Source of the DNA: Planctomycetota bacterium
GTDB taxonomy: Bacteria > Planctomycetota > Planctomycetia > Pirellulales > Lacipirellulaceae
DNA: 64,000 bases
NCBI GenBank assembly: GCA_029781135.1
Contig: JAKOXH010000026.1
Span: 62,001 to 126,000 of the forward strand
Direction: 5' to 3'
How positions within the stretch are numbered: position 1 is the stretch's first letter; every line of letters begins with the position of its first letter. The position numbers were made by a program, and so were the translations under genes. The notes beneath the pieces were generated by a model, which was given only the letters and a program-made list of their open reading frames with translations, was not told the origin of the DNA and did not search any database. Positions 28,037-36,389 of the stretch are shown here, one piece after another.

Positions 28037-29131
28037 ATGATTTCCAAAATCCTCAACCTGCTCACTAAATTCGGCTTACCGATCATCGCCATTGGTATGA
28101 TCGTCTACTCGTTGCGGTATATGTCGGAGGCCAAGCAACGATTGCCGGTCGTGCATCCGCCCGTGCAGCCCGCGGCCAATCCGTTCCCCAACTCGGTGGC
28201 CGGGGCTGGCATGGTCGAACCCGAAACCGAAAACATTTCGATCGGTGCCCCGCTCCCCGGCATCGTGGTTGACGTTCTAGTGAAAGTTGGCCAGCGTGTG
28301 AAGGCAGGCGATCCGCTCTTCCGCATCGACGATCGCGATCGTAAAGCCGAACTGGCCGTGCGGCAAACCATGCTCGCCGACGCGACCGCCTCGCTCGAAC
28401 GTCTGAAAGCGATGCCGCGGCCCGAGGAGTTGCCCGCCGCCGAAGCGCGGATCCGCGAAACCAAGGCCGATTGGGACAATTGGGAACAACAGTGGGCCCG
28501 CGGCGAGAAACTCGTGACCGATCGCACGATGACGCAGGAGGAATTCCAGGAGCGCAAGCAGTCGGCTCTGGGTGCCCGCGAACGCTACAACAAAGCGATT
28601 GCCGATTACAACCTGCTCAAGGCCGGCACCTGGGATTACGACAAACGCGTGGCCCAGGCCGCCGTCGACCGCGCGAAAGCCCAAGTCGACCAGGCTCAAA
28701 CTGAAGTCGATCGCCTCACTGTGCGCGCACTTGTTAATGGCGAAGTGCTGCAAGTGAATGTGCGGCCGGGTGAATTCGTGGGCGCCCCGCCGGGCCAAGC
28801 GCTCATCGTCCTCGGCAGCACCAAGCAACTTCATGTGCGCGTCGATATCGACGAATACGACATCCCCCGATTCGTCTCCGATGCGCCAGCCCGCGCTACA
28901 CTCAAGGGGCAGTCAAACCACTTCTTCCCCCTGCGATTCGTCCGCATCGAGCCGTTCGTAATCCCCAAGAAGTCGCTCACTGGCGACAACACCGAACGCG
29001 TCGACACCCGCGTCCTGCAGGTCATCTACGCCGTCGAAAACAGCCAACAGCCGCTGTTCGTCGGCCAACAAGTGGATGTGTTCATCGACACGTCGTCACC
29101 GAAGGTCGCCACGAAGGCCCAGGTTCAGTAG
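28037..29131 (+). CDS. HlyD family periplasmic adaptor (DevB-like)
   Basis: A 364-residue membrane-fusion protein. One N-terminal membrane helix (about 8-27), a biotinyl-lipoyl half-motif (GAPLPGIVVDVLVKVGQRVK), a long coiled-coil hairpin (about 105-235), the second lipoyl half (VRALVNGEVLQVNVRPGEFV) and a C-terminal barrel. It should bridge the inner-membrane ABC unit to an outer-membrane channel. The ATG at 28037 places the membrane helix at the start. Last gene of the operon. Confidence 0.9.
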   Translation: MISKILNLLTKFGLPIIAIGMIVYSLRYMSEAKQRLPVVHPPVQPAANPFPNSVAGAGMVEPETENISIGAPLPGIVVDVLVKVGQRVKAGDPLFRIDDRDRKAELAVRQTMLADATASLERLKAMPRPEELPAAEARIRETKADWDNWEQQWARGEKLVTDRTMTQEEFQERKQSALGARERYNKAIADYNLLKAGTWDYDKRVAQAAVDRAKAQVDQAQTEVDRLTVRALVNGEVLQVNVRPGEFVGAPPGQALIVLGSTKQLHVRVDIDEYDIPRFVSDAPARATLKGQSNHFFPLRFVRIEPFVIPKKSLTGDNTERVDTRVLQVIYAVENSQQPLFVGQQVDVFIDTSSPKVATKAQVQ

Positions 29132-29242
29132 TTGAATTCCAACCGGAATTTCGCTCCTTTTTTGGCATACGCCGAACGCGAGATAGCCGATCCGAGGAAA
29201 AACGGGCTTGCCGCGTAATAACGTATGTGTTAGGATTAGGTA

Positions 29243-29569
29243 GTGATCGAAATTGTCGAATATGAAGCAGCCGATGGAAATTCGCCGTTTGGCCGTTGAT
29301 TTGAATCACTCGACAATGCGGCAGCCGCGAAGGTCACGACGGCGATTGCTCGCATGAGCCACGGGAATCTTGGCGATGTGAAACCAGTCGGCAAAGACGT
29401 TAGCGAAACGCGCATCAAGTTTGGGCCCGGCTATCGCGTTTACTTCGCGCGGGCTGGCCATCAGTTCGTTTTGCTCCTCGGCGGTGGCAGCAAGGCGCGA
29501 CAAAGTCGAGACATCGTAAATGCGCAAGCAGCTTGGGAAGATTACAAACGCCGCCAGAGAGGTGCCTAG
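29243..29569 (+). pseudogene. RelE/HigB-like addiction toxin broken by an in-frame TGA
   Basis: From a GTG at 29243 the frame encodes a protein matching the addiction-module killer family (IEIVEYEAADGNSPFGR, then FESLDNAAAAKVTTAIARM-like, RIKFGPGYRVYFARAG, VLLLGGGSKARQ, WEDYKRRQRG). Codon 19 is TGA (29297-29299), where the family normally has tryptophan in an FxxWFxSL motif, so one G-to-A change (TGG to TGA) explains the break. The rest of the frame is intact to 29569. A restart at the ATG at 29354 would lack the first third. A sequencing error is the alternative. Confidence 0.82.
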
Positions 29570-29573
29570 GACT

Positions 29574-29891
29574 ATGGGACTCACGCGACCATTTATCGAG
29601 ATCGTAAAACAGCGAGCAGACAAGGACCCGAAATTCCGTGCTGCGCTGTTGAGCGAAGCAGCGGAATGCTTCCTCAACGGTGAAGTGCAAGTTGCCAAAA
29701 CGCTGCTGCGCGATTACGTCAACGCCACGATTGGCTTCGAAGAACTGGGCCGCCAGGTTCGTAAAAAGCCGGAAAGCCTGATGCGCATGCTCAGTGCCCA
29801 GGGCAACCCTCGCGCGGTGAACCTCTCCGAATTGCTCGCGTCGCTGCGCGAACACGAAGGACTCAAGTGGAAAGTGCAGGTCGGAAAGTAA
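29574..29891 (+). CDS. HigA-like addiction-module antitoxin
   Basis: A 105-residue DNA-binding antidote of the family that pairs with the toxin type above: TRPFIEIVKQRADKDPKFRA at the start and YVNATIGFEELGRQVRKKPE, the HTH, followed by SLMRMLSAQGNPRAVNL. It starts four bases after the toxin frame, as in intact pairs. It is complete, so the antitoxin survives although the toxin gene is broken. The ATG at 29574 fits the family start. Confidence 0.85.
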   Translation: MGLTRPFIEIVKQRADKDPKFRAALLSEAAECFLNGEVQVAKTLLRDYVNATIGFEELGRQVRKKPESLMRMLSAQGNPRAVNLSELLASLREHEGLKWKVQVGK

Positions 29892-30045
29892 TCACCACGG
29901 ATGACCCAACCGGCATCGAAGCCTACTGGCACAAGCGGTTTGAATCGAGTCGCAAGAACGTCCAATGGTTTGAATTCAGCGTGGAGGGTGTCGCCGCATT
30001 CAAACGTCGCCGAATATTCGCGGAAGCACAATTTTTTTTGAATGC
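29885..30045 (+). pseudogene. Remnant of a GIY-YIG nuclease (C-terminal part)
   Basis: In the frame GTAATCACCACG, overlapping the antitoxin stop, the reading TGIEAYWHKRFESSRKNVQW followed by FEFSVEGVAAFKRRRIF matches the C-terminal half of small T5orf172/MUG113-type GIY-YIG proteins. The N-terminal GIY-YIG half is missing and the frame runs into a T-run and a repeat. It looks like a scar of an insertion or deletion. Confidence 0.6.
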
Positions 30046-30063
30046 TTGCGCAGCCAACGGGCT

Positions 30064-30134
30064 GTGGGAGGCCTCTCTGAGGCCGATGGCGTGTTCCATT
30101 GGACGCCGTCATCGGCGTCGGAGACGCCTCCCAC
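30064..30134. repeat. Palindromic repeat, GTGGGAGGC...GCCTCCCAC family
   Basis: Left GTGGGAGGCCTCTCTGAGGC and right GGCGTCGGAGACGCCTCCCA pair across the element, and each arm has its own small stem. It directly follows the nuclease remnant. Confidence 0.8.
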
Positions 30135-30176
30135 GGGTTCTATTCGCAACGCAGTCATCAATAGAAAATCACTCAA

Positions 30177-30413
30177 ATGCCAACTGTTCTGCGCGTCGGT
30201 CCATACAGCTTCGTATTCTTCAGTTCCGATCGCGGAGAGCCGCCACACATTCACGTAAAACGTGACCGCGACATCGCGAAGTACTGGCTGGAACCGGTGT
30301 CACTTGCTAAGAATTGCGGATTTCGCGACCACGAACTCAACCAACTCGAGCGGCTCGTGGTAGAATATCAACAGAAATTCATTGAGGCGTGGCATGACTA
30401 CTTTGGTACTTGA
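30177..30413 (+). CDS. DUF4160 protein
   Basis: A 78-residue protein of the DUF4160 family: PTVLRVGPYSFVFFSSDRGE at the N-terminus, then PPHIHVKRDR, WLEPVSLAKNCGF and a C-terminal helix ending WHDYFG. DUF4160 genes are nearly always followed by a DUF2442 gene, as here. The pair has been proposed as a toxin-antitoxin-like unit, but its function is not established. It overlaps the next gene by 20 bases. Confidence 0.85.
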   Translation: MPTVLRVGPYSFVFFSSDRGEPPHIHVKRDRDIAKYWLEPVSLAKNCGFRDHELNQLERLVVEYQQKFIEAWHDYFGT

Positions 30414-30696
30414 GCAAGACCCGGTTGCCGTGAAGGTATCAATTGACCCCGATCATTTGGTGGTCGAATTGGCCGATGGCCGCAGCCTTCTCGTGCCCCT
30501 ACCGTGGTATCCACGTCTTTTCCACGCCACCGAAAAGGAGCGGCAAGACTGGCAACTTCTGGGCGGCGGCTACGCCATCGAATGGCCCGATTTGGATGAG
30601 CATATTGGCGTGGAAGGCCTACTAGCGGGCCGCCGCAGCGGGGAAAGCGCAGCCTCGCTCGAACGCTGGCGACTGTCGCGTACTTCCCGCCCTTGA
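30394..30696 (+). CDS. DUF2442 protein
   Basis: A 100-residue DUF2442 protein: [32 protein letters not shown], and [20 protein letters not shown] are the family blocks. The C-terminal 20 residues are variable. The ATG at 30394 lies inside the DUF4160 gene, indicating translational coupling. Its stop codon overlaps the -35 of the presumed rpsL promoter. Confidence 0.85.
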   Translation: MTTLVLEQDPVAVKVSIDPDHLVVELADGRSLLVPLPWYPRLFHATEKERQDWQLLGGGYAIEWPDLDEHIGVEGLLAGRRSGESAASLERWRLSRTSRP

Positions 30697-30720
30697 CGGC
30701 CTCCGGGAAAGGCGTAAACT
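30693..30720 (+). promoter_or_regulatory. Candidate promoter of the str genes
   Basis: TTGACG, 16 bases, then TAAACT. Transcription would start near 30727, giving a leader of about 40 bases before rpsL. The -35 overlaps the TGA stop of the DUF2442 gene. Confidence 0.5.
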
Positions 30721-30769
30721 TATTGGTTTCTACGCAGATTGCCCGATTTGTTTCGCGAAAAGGCCTTTC

Positions 30770-31138
30770 ATGCCCACCGTTAATCAACTGGTCCGCAGCC
30801 GTCGCCGGCCCAAGCGGAAGTTCTCGAAGTCGCCCGTGTTGGATAAATGCCCGCAAAAGCGCGGCGTGTGCCTCTTGGTCCGCACCATGACGCCCAAGAA
30901 GCCGAACTCCGCCCTGCGGAAGATCACCCGCGTGCGGCTCTCGAATGGCAAGGAAGTGACCGTGTACATTCCGGGCGAAGGCCACTCGCTGCAGGAACAC
31001 AGCATCGTGCTCGTGCGTGGCGGTCGTATCCGCGACCTCCCCGGTGTGCGTTACCAGGTCGTCCGTGGCGCCCGCGACACCCTCGGCGTCCAAGGCCGCA
31101 AACAATCCCGCAGCCGCTACGGCGCGAAGAAGAGTTGA
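30770..31138 (+). CDS. rpsL: 30S ribosomal protein S12
   Basis: uS12, 122 residues, lies at the decoding centre. The loop [11 protein letters not shown] keeps the lysine whose change gives streptomycin resistance (K43 with Met counted). The second loop reads [13 protein letters not shown], with arginine at residue 88 (codon CGC, 31031-31033) where E. coli has lysine. That substitution confers streptomycin resistance in E. coli and mycobacteria. No Shine-Dalgarno is evident before the ATG. Confidence 0.97.
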   Translation: MPTVNQLVRSRRRPKRKFSKSPVLDKCPQKRGVCLLVRTMTPKKPNSALRKITRVRLSNGKEVTVYIPGEGHSLQEHSIVLVRGGRIRDLPGVRYQVVRGARDTLGVQGRKQSRSRYGAKKS

Positions 31139-31139
31139 T

Positions 31140-31240
31140 GAGTGGCGAGGAGCGAGTTGCGAGAAATCAATCGTACCGCCGAGCCTCATAACGCATCGAA
31201 GGTTTTTACTGACCCCTGACCCCTGACCCCTGACTCCTCC
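31140..31240. repeat. Two unpaired tandem arrays (period 7) between rpsL and rpsG
   Basis: GAGTGGC, GAGGAGC, GAGTTGC at 31140-31160 and four TGACCCC-type units at 31209-31240. The arrays have different units and are not complementary, so this junction has two single arms and no hairpin. The second array ends CTCCTCCCT, the reverse of a ribosome-binding site, directly before the rpsG ATG. Confidence 0.7.
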
Positions 31241-31242
31241 CT

Positions 31243-31713
31243 ATGGGCCGAATCACCGCTTCCCGCAAACAGCTCAAGCCCGATCCGAAGTATGGGTCGC
31301 TCTTAGCCACGAAGTTCATCAACACGCTCATGCACGATGGCAAGAAGAGCGTGGCACAAAATGTGTTTTATGAAGCCCTCGACTTGGTGAAGAAGCGCAT
31401 CCCCGATAAGGAACCGATCGAAGTCTTCACGCAGGCCATCGAGCACGTGAAGCCGGCGATCGAAGTCCGCAGCAAGCGCGTTGGCGGTGCGGCCTATCAG
31501 GTGCCGATGCAAGTCAACCGCACGCGGCAGCAGTCGCTGGCGATCCGCTGGGTGCTGATGGCCATTCGCGAAAAGAAGGGCCGCCCCACGGCCCAAAAAC
31601 TGGCCGACGAATTCGTCGCCGCATTCAATCGCGAAGGGGCCGCCGTCAGCCGCCGGGAAAACGTCCACCGCATGGCCGACGCCAACAAGGCCTTCGCCCA
31701 CTTCGCGTGGTAG
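31243..31713 (+). CDS. rpsG: 30S ribosomal protein S7
   Basis: uS7, 156 residues, organises the 3' domain of 16S rRNA. The blocks [38 protein letters not shown] and the C-terminal [20 protein letters not shown] are typical. Length is normal. It lies between rpsL and fusA as in str operons. A terminator-like hairpin follows. Confidence 0.97.
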   Translation: MGRITASRKQLKPDPKYGSLLATKFINTLMHDGKKSVAQNVFYEALDLVKKRIPDKEPIEVFTQAIEHVKPAIEVRSKRVGGAAYQVPMQVNRTRQQSLAIRWVLMAIREKKGRPTAQKLADEFVAAFNREGAAVSRRENVHRMADANKAFAHFAW

Positions 31714-31728
31714 TGAGCACAACCCTCA

Positions 31729-31759
31729 CGCCGCGGCCCAAAAAAGTCGCGGCGTTTTT
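31729..31759 (+). terminator. Terminator-like hairpin after rpsG
   Basis: CGCCGCG and CGCGGCG pair around a 12-base A-rich loop and are followed by TTTTT, 15 bases after the rpsG stop. It may end or reduce transcription before fusA. Confidence 0.6.
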
Positions 31760-31779
31760 CATGCGCGCATCCCAAAGAC

Positions 31780-31979
31780 CTCACGCAAAGACGCCAAGGC
31801 GCGAAGAACAGAGTTCACCACAAAGATCACAAAGGACACAAAGGCGGAAAAACGATAAATCTGAAGACATGAAACGCGCGGTCTTGTTTGCTTCGTGTTC
31901 TTGGTGTTCTTCGTGGTTCAAGTGCTTGTATTCTTAGTGGTTCAAATACGACCTTTGCGCCTCCGCGCCTTTGCGTGAG
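31780..31979. repeat. Nested folded repeat: outer ACGCAAAG (period 8), inner CACAAAGGA (period 9)
   Basis: The outer arms CTCACGCAAAGACGCCAAGG (from 31780) and CCTTTGCGCCTCCGCGCCTT (from 31952) enclose inner arms TTCACCACAAAGATCACAAA (from 31813) and CTTCGTGTTCTTGGTGTTCT (from 31891). The element fills most of the 295-base rpsG-fusA junction. Confidence 0.88.
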
Positions 31980-32008
31980 AATTGAATGCGTAACAGCCGG
32001 AACCAGCC

Positions 32009-34186
32009 ATGCCCACGCCGCTCGACAAAATTCGGAACATCGGCATCATCGCCCATATCGACGCTGGTAAGACCACCGTCACTGAACGGATGTTGTACGC
32101 CAGCGGTGCCAAGCACCGCGCTGGCGAAGTCGATATGGGCACCACGACGACCGACGATGATCCCGAAGAGGCCGAACGCGGCATCACGATCTACTCAGCC
32201 TGCGTGCAGTTCCCTTGGACGATCACCGGCTACGCCGCCCCCGGGCTTGCTGAAGCCGGGTTCAAGGACATCGTCATCAACCTCATCGACACGCCCGGCC
32301 ACGTCGATTTCACGGCCGAAGTCGAGCGCAGCCTCCGCGTGCTGGATGGCGGCGTCGTGGTGTTTAGCGCCCGCGAAGGCGTTGAGGCCCAGAGCGAGAC
32401 CGTCTGGCGACAGGCCAACAAATACAAAGTGCCACGGCTCGCGTTCATCAACAAAATGGACCGCGAAGGCGCCGACTTCGAAGCGGTTTTCGCAGAGATA
32501 AGCAATCGCCTTGGCGCCCATCCGGTCGCGCTGCAAATCCCGGTTGGCCAAGGCCCGGCCCACGTGAACAACCCGTTTCGCGGCGTGATCGACTTGGTGC
32601 GCATGAAGCTGCTCACGTTCCCCGAAGGCAAAGAGGGCAACAAAATTAATGCCGTCGAAATCACCGACGAAGACTTGCTCAGCGAAGCCCAGCTCTGGCG
32701 CGAGCGGCTTTTGGAATCGCTCTACAACTACAGCAACGAGCTGATGGAACTCGCCCTCGCCGAGGAGCCGATCCCCGAGCGGCTGATCCACAAAGTGGTC
32801 CGCGACGCCACGCTTCACCTCCAAATTCAGCCAGTGCTGTGCGGCTCGGCCCTGCATGGTCAGGGCGTGCAGCCAATCTTGGATGCCGTGGCCGCCTATC
32901 TGCCCAACCCCACCGACGTGCCGCCGGTCGAAGGCGTCGAACCGAAACCGAAAGGCAAAGGCAAAGCCCACGAAGCAGCCGTGGCCGCCGGCGAACGTGG
33001 CAAGAAGATCATTCGCAAACCCGACCCCAGCGAGCCGTTCTGCGGCCTAGTGTTCAAAGTGCAGCCCTACAAAACGGGCGACCTTTCCTGGGTCCGCATC
33101 TACTCGGGCACGCTCGAGCCGAACTCGCGCGTCCTCAACACCACACGCGATAAGAAGGAAAACGTCGCTCAACTTTGGCGCATCCACGCGAGCAAGAAAG
33201 ACGAACAACTGGAACTCGCCCGCGCAGGTGACATCGTCGGCATCATCGGCCTGCGCGATTCGATCACCGGCGACACGTTATGCGACACCCGCGAGCCGAT
33301 CCTGCTGGCCTCGATCGAGTTCCCTGAGACGGTCATCTCGATGGCCATCGAAGCCGAGAGCACCGACGACCGCAAAAAGCTGGCCGACACGCTCGCCATG
33401 CTCCGCAAGCAGGACCCCACGTTCCGCGCTGAAGAGAGCAGCGAAACTGGCCAGACGCTCATCAGTGGCATGGGCGAGCTGCATCTTGAAGTCATCCAGC
33501 ATCGGTTGCAGCGCGACTATCGCCTCAACGTGAAGGTCCACAAACCGCGCGTGAGCTATCGCGAAACGGTCGCCCGCCCGGCCGAGGTCGTCGGCGAATG
33601 CAGCCGTGTCATTCAAGGCGAGCACCACGCGGCCAAGGTGCGGCTGAAGCTCGAACCGTTCGAGAAAGGCATCGGCCCTGTCACCGTAACGAACTCGCTC
33701 GATCACGGCTTGCCGAGCGAAATGCTCAGCATCGTGCTGGAAGAACTCGAAAGTGCCGGGCAGGGCGGTGGCCTCCTCGGGTTCCCCCTCATGCGGCTCA
33801 AGGTGACGGTCCTCGGCGGCGGCGTGGGCGAAACCGGCCCCTCCGAAATCGCCTTCCGCAGCGCGACCAACCACGCCTTCGACCAGGCGCTGCGTGCCGC
33901 CGGGCCCGTGCTGTTGGAACCAATCATGAAGCTCGAAATCAGCACACCCGACGAACACGTAGGCGATCTCGTGAGCGATCTGCAGCAGCGCCGCGCAATC
34001 ATCCACAGCACCGAATCCCGCGGTACCGCCACCGTACTGCACGCTGAAGCCCCGCTCGCCAACCTCTTTGGCTACTCCAGCGCGATGCGCTCCCTTAGCC
34101 AAGGCCGCGCCAGCTGCTCGATGGAACCCAGCACCTACGCCCCCGCACCGGATGATGTGCTGCAAAAGTTCCTTGGGGAGTCGTAA
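32009..34186 (+). CDS. fusA: Elongation factor G
   Basis: EF-G, 725 residues, drives translocation by GTP hydrolysis. G1 AHIDAGKTT (about 15-23), G3 DTPGHVDF and G4 NKMD are intact, and domains II-V follow in order (GELHLEVIQHRL; GFPLMRLKVTVL). Two insertions stand out: about eight extra residues before DTPGH (GYAAPGLAEAGFKD) and a K/G/A-rich stretch near residue 310 (KPKGKGKAHEAAVAAGERGK). Several EF-G paralogues are usual in planctomycetes, so whether this is the main translocase is not certain, though its str-operon position supports it. Confidence 0.95.
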   Translation: MPTPLDKIRNIGIIAHIDAGKTTVTERMLYASGAKHRAGEVDMGTTTTDDDPEEAERGITIYSACVQFPWTITGYAAPGLAEAGFKDIVINLIDTPGHVDFTAEVERSLRVLDGGVVVFSAREGVEAQSETVWRQANKYKVPRLAFINKMDREGADFEAVFAEISNRLGAHPVALQIPVGQGPAHVNNPFRGVIDLVRMKLLTFPEGKEGNKINAVEITDEDLLSEAQLWRERLLESLYNYSNELMELALAEEPIPERLIHKVVRDATLHLQIQPVLCGSALHGQGVQPILDAVAAYLPNPTDVPPVEGVEPKPKGKGKAHEAAVAAGERGKKIIRKPDPSEPFCGLVFKVQPYKTGDLSWVRIYSGTLEPNSRVLNTTRDKKENVAQLWRIHASKKDEQLELARAGDIVGIIGLRDSITGDTLCDTREPILLASIEFPETVISMAIEAESTDDRKKLADTLAMLRKQDPTFRAEESSETGQTLISGMGELHLEVIQHRLQRDYRLNVKVHKPRVSYRETVARPAEVVGECSRVIQGEHHAAKVRLKLEPFEKGIGPVTVTNSLDHGLPSEMLSIVLEELESAGQGGGLLGFPLMRLKVTVLGGGVGETGPSEIAFRSATNHAFDQALRAAGPVLLEPIMKLEISTPDEHVGDLVSDLQQRRAIIHSTESRGTATVLHAEAPLANLFGYSSAMRSLSQGRASCSMEPSTYAPAPDDVLQKFLGES

Positions 34187-34197
34187 TGGAGCATTGA

Positions 34198-34257
34198 GGA
34201 TGCGGGGGGCAGGGTAGTGCTCGATTGCCTTCTCCCTGCCCCCCGCATTCCGCATCC
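34198..34257. repeat. Folded repeat, GGATGCGGGGGGCAGGG arms
   Basis: Left GGATGCGGGGGGCAGGG (34198-34214) pairs with CCCTGCCCCCCGCATTCCGC (from 34234), where GCATTCCGCATCC duplicates the last unit. It lies 11 bases after the fusA stop and could also act as an mRNA 3' end. Confidence 0.85.
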
Positions 34258-34271
34258 TGTATCCTTCTAAT

Positions 34272-34880
34272 ATGACTGATCGCTCTTTCGTTTTCGGCGT
34301 TGATCTCGACGGCGTAGTTGCCGATTTTTACGGCGGCCTGCGGCCGATTGCGGCCGAGTGGTTGGGCGTGGCGCTCGAGTCGTTACCCGAACGCGTGTCG
34401 TGGGGGCTTGCCGAATGGGGCGTCGCCCAGGCGCCAGGCGGGTATGATGCGCTCCACAAGTTTGCCGTGATGCAGCGTGAGCTGTTTCTCAAGCTGCCGC
34501 CGACGGCCCGGGCACCGCAGGCGCTCCGCCGACTCTCGAAAGCCGGCGTGCGCATCCGTATCATCACGCACCGGCTGTTCATCAAGTACTTCCACCAAAT
34601 CGCCGTGAGCCAGACGATCCAGTGGCTCGATCGGCACGACATTCCCTATTGGGATCTTTGCTTCATGCAGGAAAAAACGGCCGTCGGCGCCGACTTGTAC
34701 ATCGAAGATTCGCCAACGAATGTCGAACGACTGCGAGCCGACGGGGCCAAGACAATCGTTTTCACGAACTCCACGAACGAACACCTGCCCGGCCCTCGCG
34801 CCGGCACCTGGGACGAAGTGGCCGACATGGTCCTCGCCGAACAAGCCGAATGGCAACGCCGCAATACGGCGCTGCCGTGA
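34272..34880 (+). CDS. 5'(3')-deoxyribonucleotidase-like HAD protein (NT5C family)
   Basis: A 202-residue HAD-superfamily phosphatase. The nucleophile motif is [14 protein letters not shown] at about residues 8-21. Motif II lies near RIRIITHRL, and the C-terminal acidic motif is in [16 protein letters not shown], as in the 5'-nucleotidase C family (NT5C) that dephosphorylates deoxynucleoside monophosphates. The lysine of motif III is probably in QEKTAVGAD. No signal peptide. It follows fusA after the repeat and has no clear metabolic partner nearby. Confidence 0.8.
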   Translation: MTDRSFVFGVDLDGVVADFYGGLRPIAAEWLGVALESLPERVSWGLAEWGVAQAPGGYDALHKFAVMQRELFLKLPPTARAPQALRRLSKAGVRIRIITHRLFIKYFHQIAVSQTIQWLDRHDIPYWDLCFMQEKTAVGADLYIEDSPTNVERLRADGAKTIVFTNSTNEHLPGPRAGTWDEVADMVLAEQAEWQRRNTALP

Positions 34881-34888
34881 TTGATTCA

Positions 34889-35046
34889 CCACGGAGAGCA
34901 CAGAGTCCACAGGGGCAGATTTATGATTGACGATTTGATGATTGACGATTGAATCGCTGAGGTCTGCATTTGGTGGTCTTCCAAATCGCAAATCTTAAAT
35001 CATCAATCTGAAATCTCCTCCTCCGTGCTCTCTGTGTCCTCTGTGG
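34889..35046. repeat. Nested folded repeat: outer CACAGAGNN (period 9), inner GATTGAC (period 7)
   Basis: The outer arms CCACGGAGAGCACAGAGTCC (from 34889) and CTCCGTGCTCTCTGTGTCCT (from 35020) enclose inner arms of GATTGAC/GATTTAT units (34918-34955) and their complement (34984-35015). Same architecture and outer vocabulary as the element at 27860. Confidence 0.9.
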
Positions 35047-35072
35047 CTAAATCATTATATAAGGGTATAACG

Positions 35073-36389
35073 ATGCGGTCGATTTTGGTCCTGGTGCTTT
35101 TTGTGGTTACGACTTCGTCAATGAGCTGGGCCGACGACTGGCCGCAGTGGATGGGGCCGCATCGCGACAACGTGTGGCGGGAAATGGGGGTGTTGGAAAA
35201 GTTCCCCGCAGGCGGGCCGAAAATCGTCTGGCGAACAAAGGTGGCTGGCGGTTATGCCGGGCCGGCGGTGGTCGGCGGCAAGGTGTACGTCACCGATTAC
35301 GTGACGGATCAAGACGTGAAGGTCGACAACTTCAATCGCAAGGAGTTCACCGGCACGGAGCGCGTGCAGTGTCTCGATGCCGCGACGGGCAAACAGCTTT
35401 GGCATCACGACTATCCGGTCAAGTATACGATGTCGTATCCCGCCGGGCCGCGATGCACGCCAATCGTCGACAACGGCAAACTCTACACGCTGGGCGGCGA
35501 AGGCAATCTCATTTGCTTCGATGCGAAATCGGGCAGTATCGTTTGGCAGAAGGATTTGCCGAAAGACTACCACACCAAGACGGCACTGTGGGGTTACGCG
35601 AGCCATCCTCTGATTGATGGCGAGAAACTGATTGTGCTTGCCGGCGGCAAGGGCACGCATGCGGTGGCCCTCAACAAGGCCACCGGTGAGGAAATCTGGC
35701 GTTCGCTCACGTCGCCCGAACAGGGTTATTCGCCGCCGACGATCATCGAAGTCGCCGGCAAGCGGCAGTTGCTGCTGGCCCGGCCAAATGCCTTTACGGC
35801 CGTCGAGCCGGAAACTGGCAAGGAGATTTGGTCGGTACCCTACGAAGCGTCGAGCGGTTCGATCATCATGTCGCCCGTGCGGTCGGCCAATTATGTGTAC
35901 CTCGGCGGCTACTCGAACAAATCGCTGATGCTGAAACTCGCCGACGACGGGGCCTCGGTCGAAACGCTGTGGCGCGACAAGGCCCAAACGGGCATCTCGC
36001 CGATCAACGTGCAGCCGTTCGTGAAGGACGGCGTCATGTACGGCTTCGACCAGAATGGCCGGCTGTATGCGGTCGAACTGCCGAGCGGCAAACGGCTGTG
36101 GGACACGACGAAGCCGGTCTCGGAGCGGCCGGCCTCGAATGCGACCGCGTTCATCGTTCGCCAGGGCACGACGGGCGACCGCTACTGGCTGTTCAACGAC
36201 AGCGGCGACCTCATCATCGCCGAACTGACGCCGCAAGGTTACCACGAGATCGACCGCGCTCACATCATCGATACCAGCAACACGGCATTCGGTCGCAACG
36301 TCGTCTGGTGCATGCCTGCGTTCGCGAACCAGCGGATGTACGTGCGGAACGACAACGAGTGCGTTTGTGTGGAGTTGGCGGCGAAGTAG
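35073..36389 (+). CDS. Secreted PQQ-like beta-propeller protein
   Basis: A 438-residue exported protein. The signal peptide (SILVLVLFVVTTSSMSWADD) is followed by an eight-bladed quinoprotein-like propeller with repeated A-x-(T/K)-G-x-x-(L/I)-W signatures (CLDAATGKQLWHHD; DAKSGSIVWQKDL; NKATGEEIWRSLT; EPETGKEIWSVPY). It begins with WPQWMGPHRDNVW, a planctomycete family of outer-membrane or periplasmic PQQ-like proteins. No catalytic function is evident, and binding or scaffolding is possible. The ATG at 35073 was chosen because the upstream part of the frame is repeat sequence. Confidence 0.85.
   Translation: MRSILVLVLFVVTTSSMSWADDWPQWMGPHRDNVWREMGVLEKFPAGGPKIVWRTKVAGGYAGPAVVGGKVYVTDYVTDQDVKVDNFNRKEFTGTERVQCLDAATGKQLWHHDYPVKYTMSYPAGPRCTPIVDNGKLYTLGGEGNLICFDAKSGSIVWQKDLPKDYHTKTALWGYASHPLIDGEKLIVLAGGKGTHAVALNKATGEEIWRSLTSPEQGYSPPTIIEVAGKRQLLLARPNAFTAVEPETGKEIWSVPYEASSGSIIMSPVRSANYVYLGGYSNKSLMLKLADDGASVETLWRDKAQTGISPINVQPFVKDGVMYGFDQNGRLYAVELPSGKRLWDTTKPVSERPASNATAFIVRQGTTGDRYWLFNDSGDLIIAELTPQGYHEIDRAHIIDTSNTAFGRNVVWCMPAFANQRMYVRNDNECVCVELAAK

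Noticed and set aside
29297..29299. TGA in the toxin as a recoded tryptophan or selenocysteine
   Set aside because: No stem-loop typical of selenocysteine insertion is seen, and TGA ends normal genes in this window (for example rpoC and rpoB), so reassignment is unlikely.
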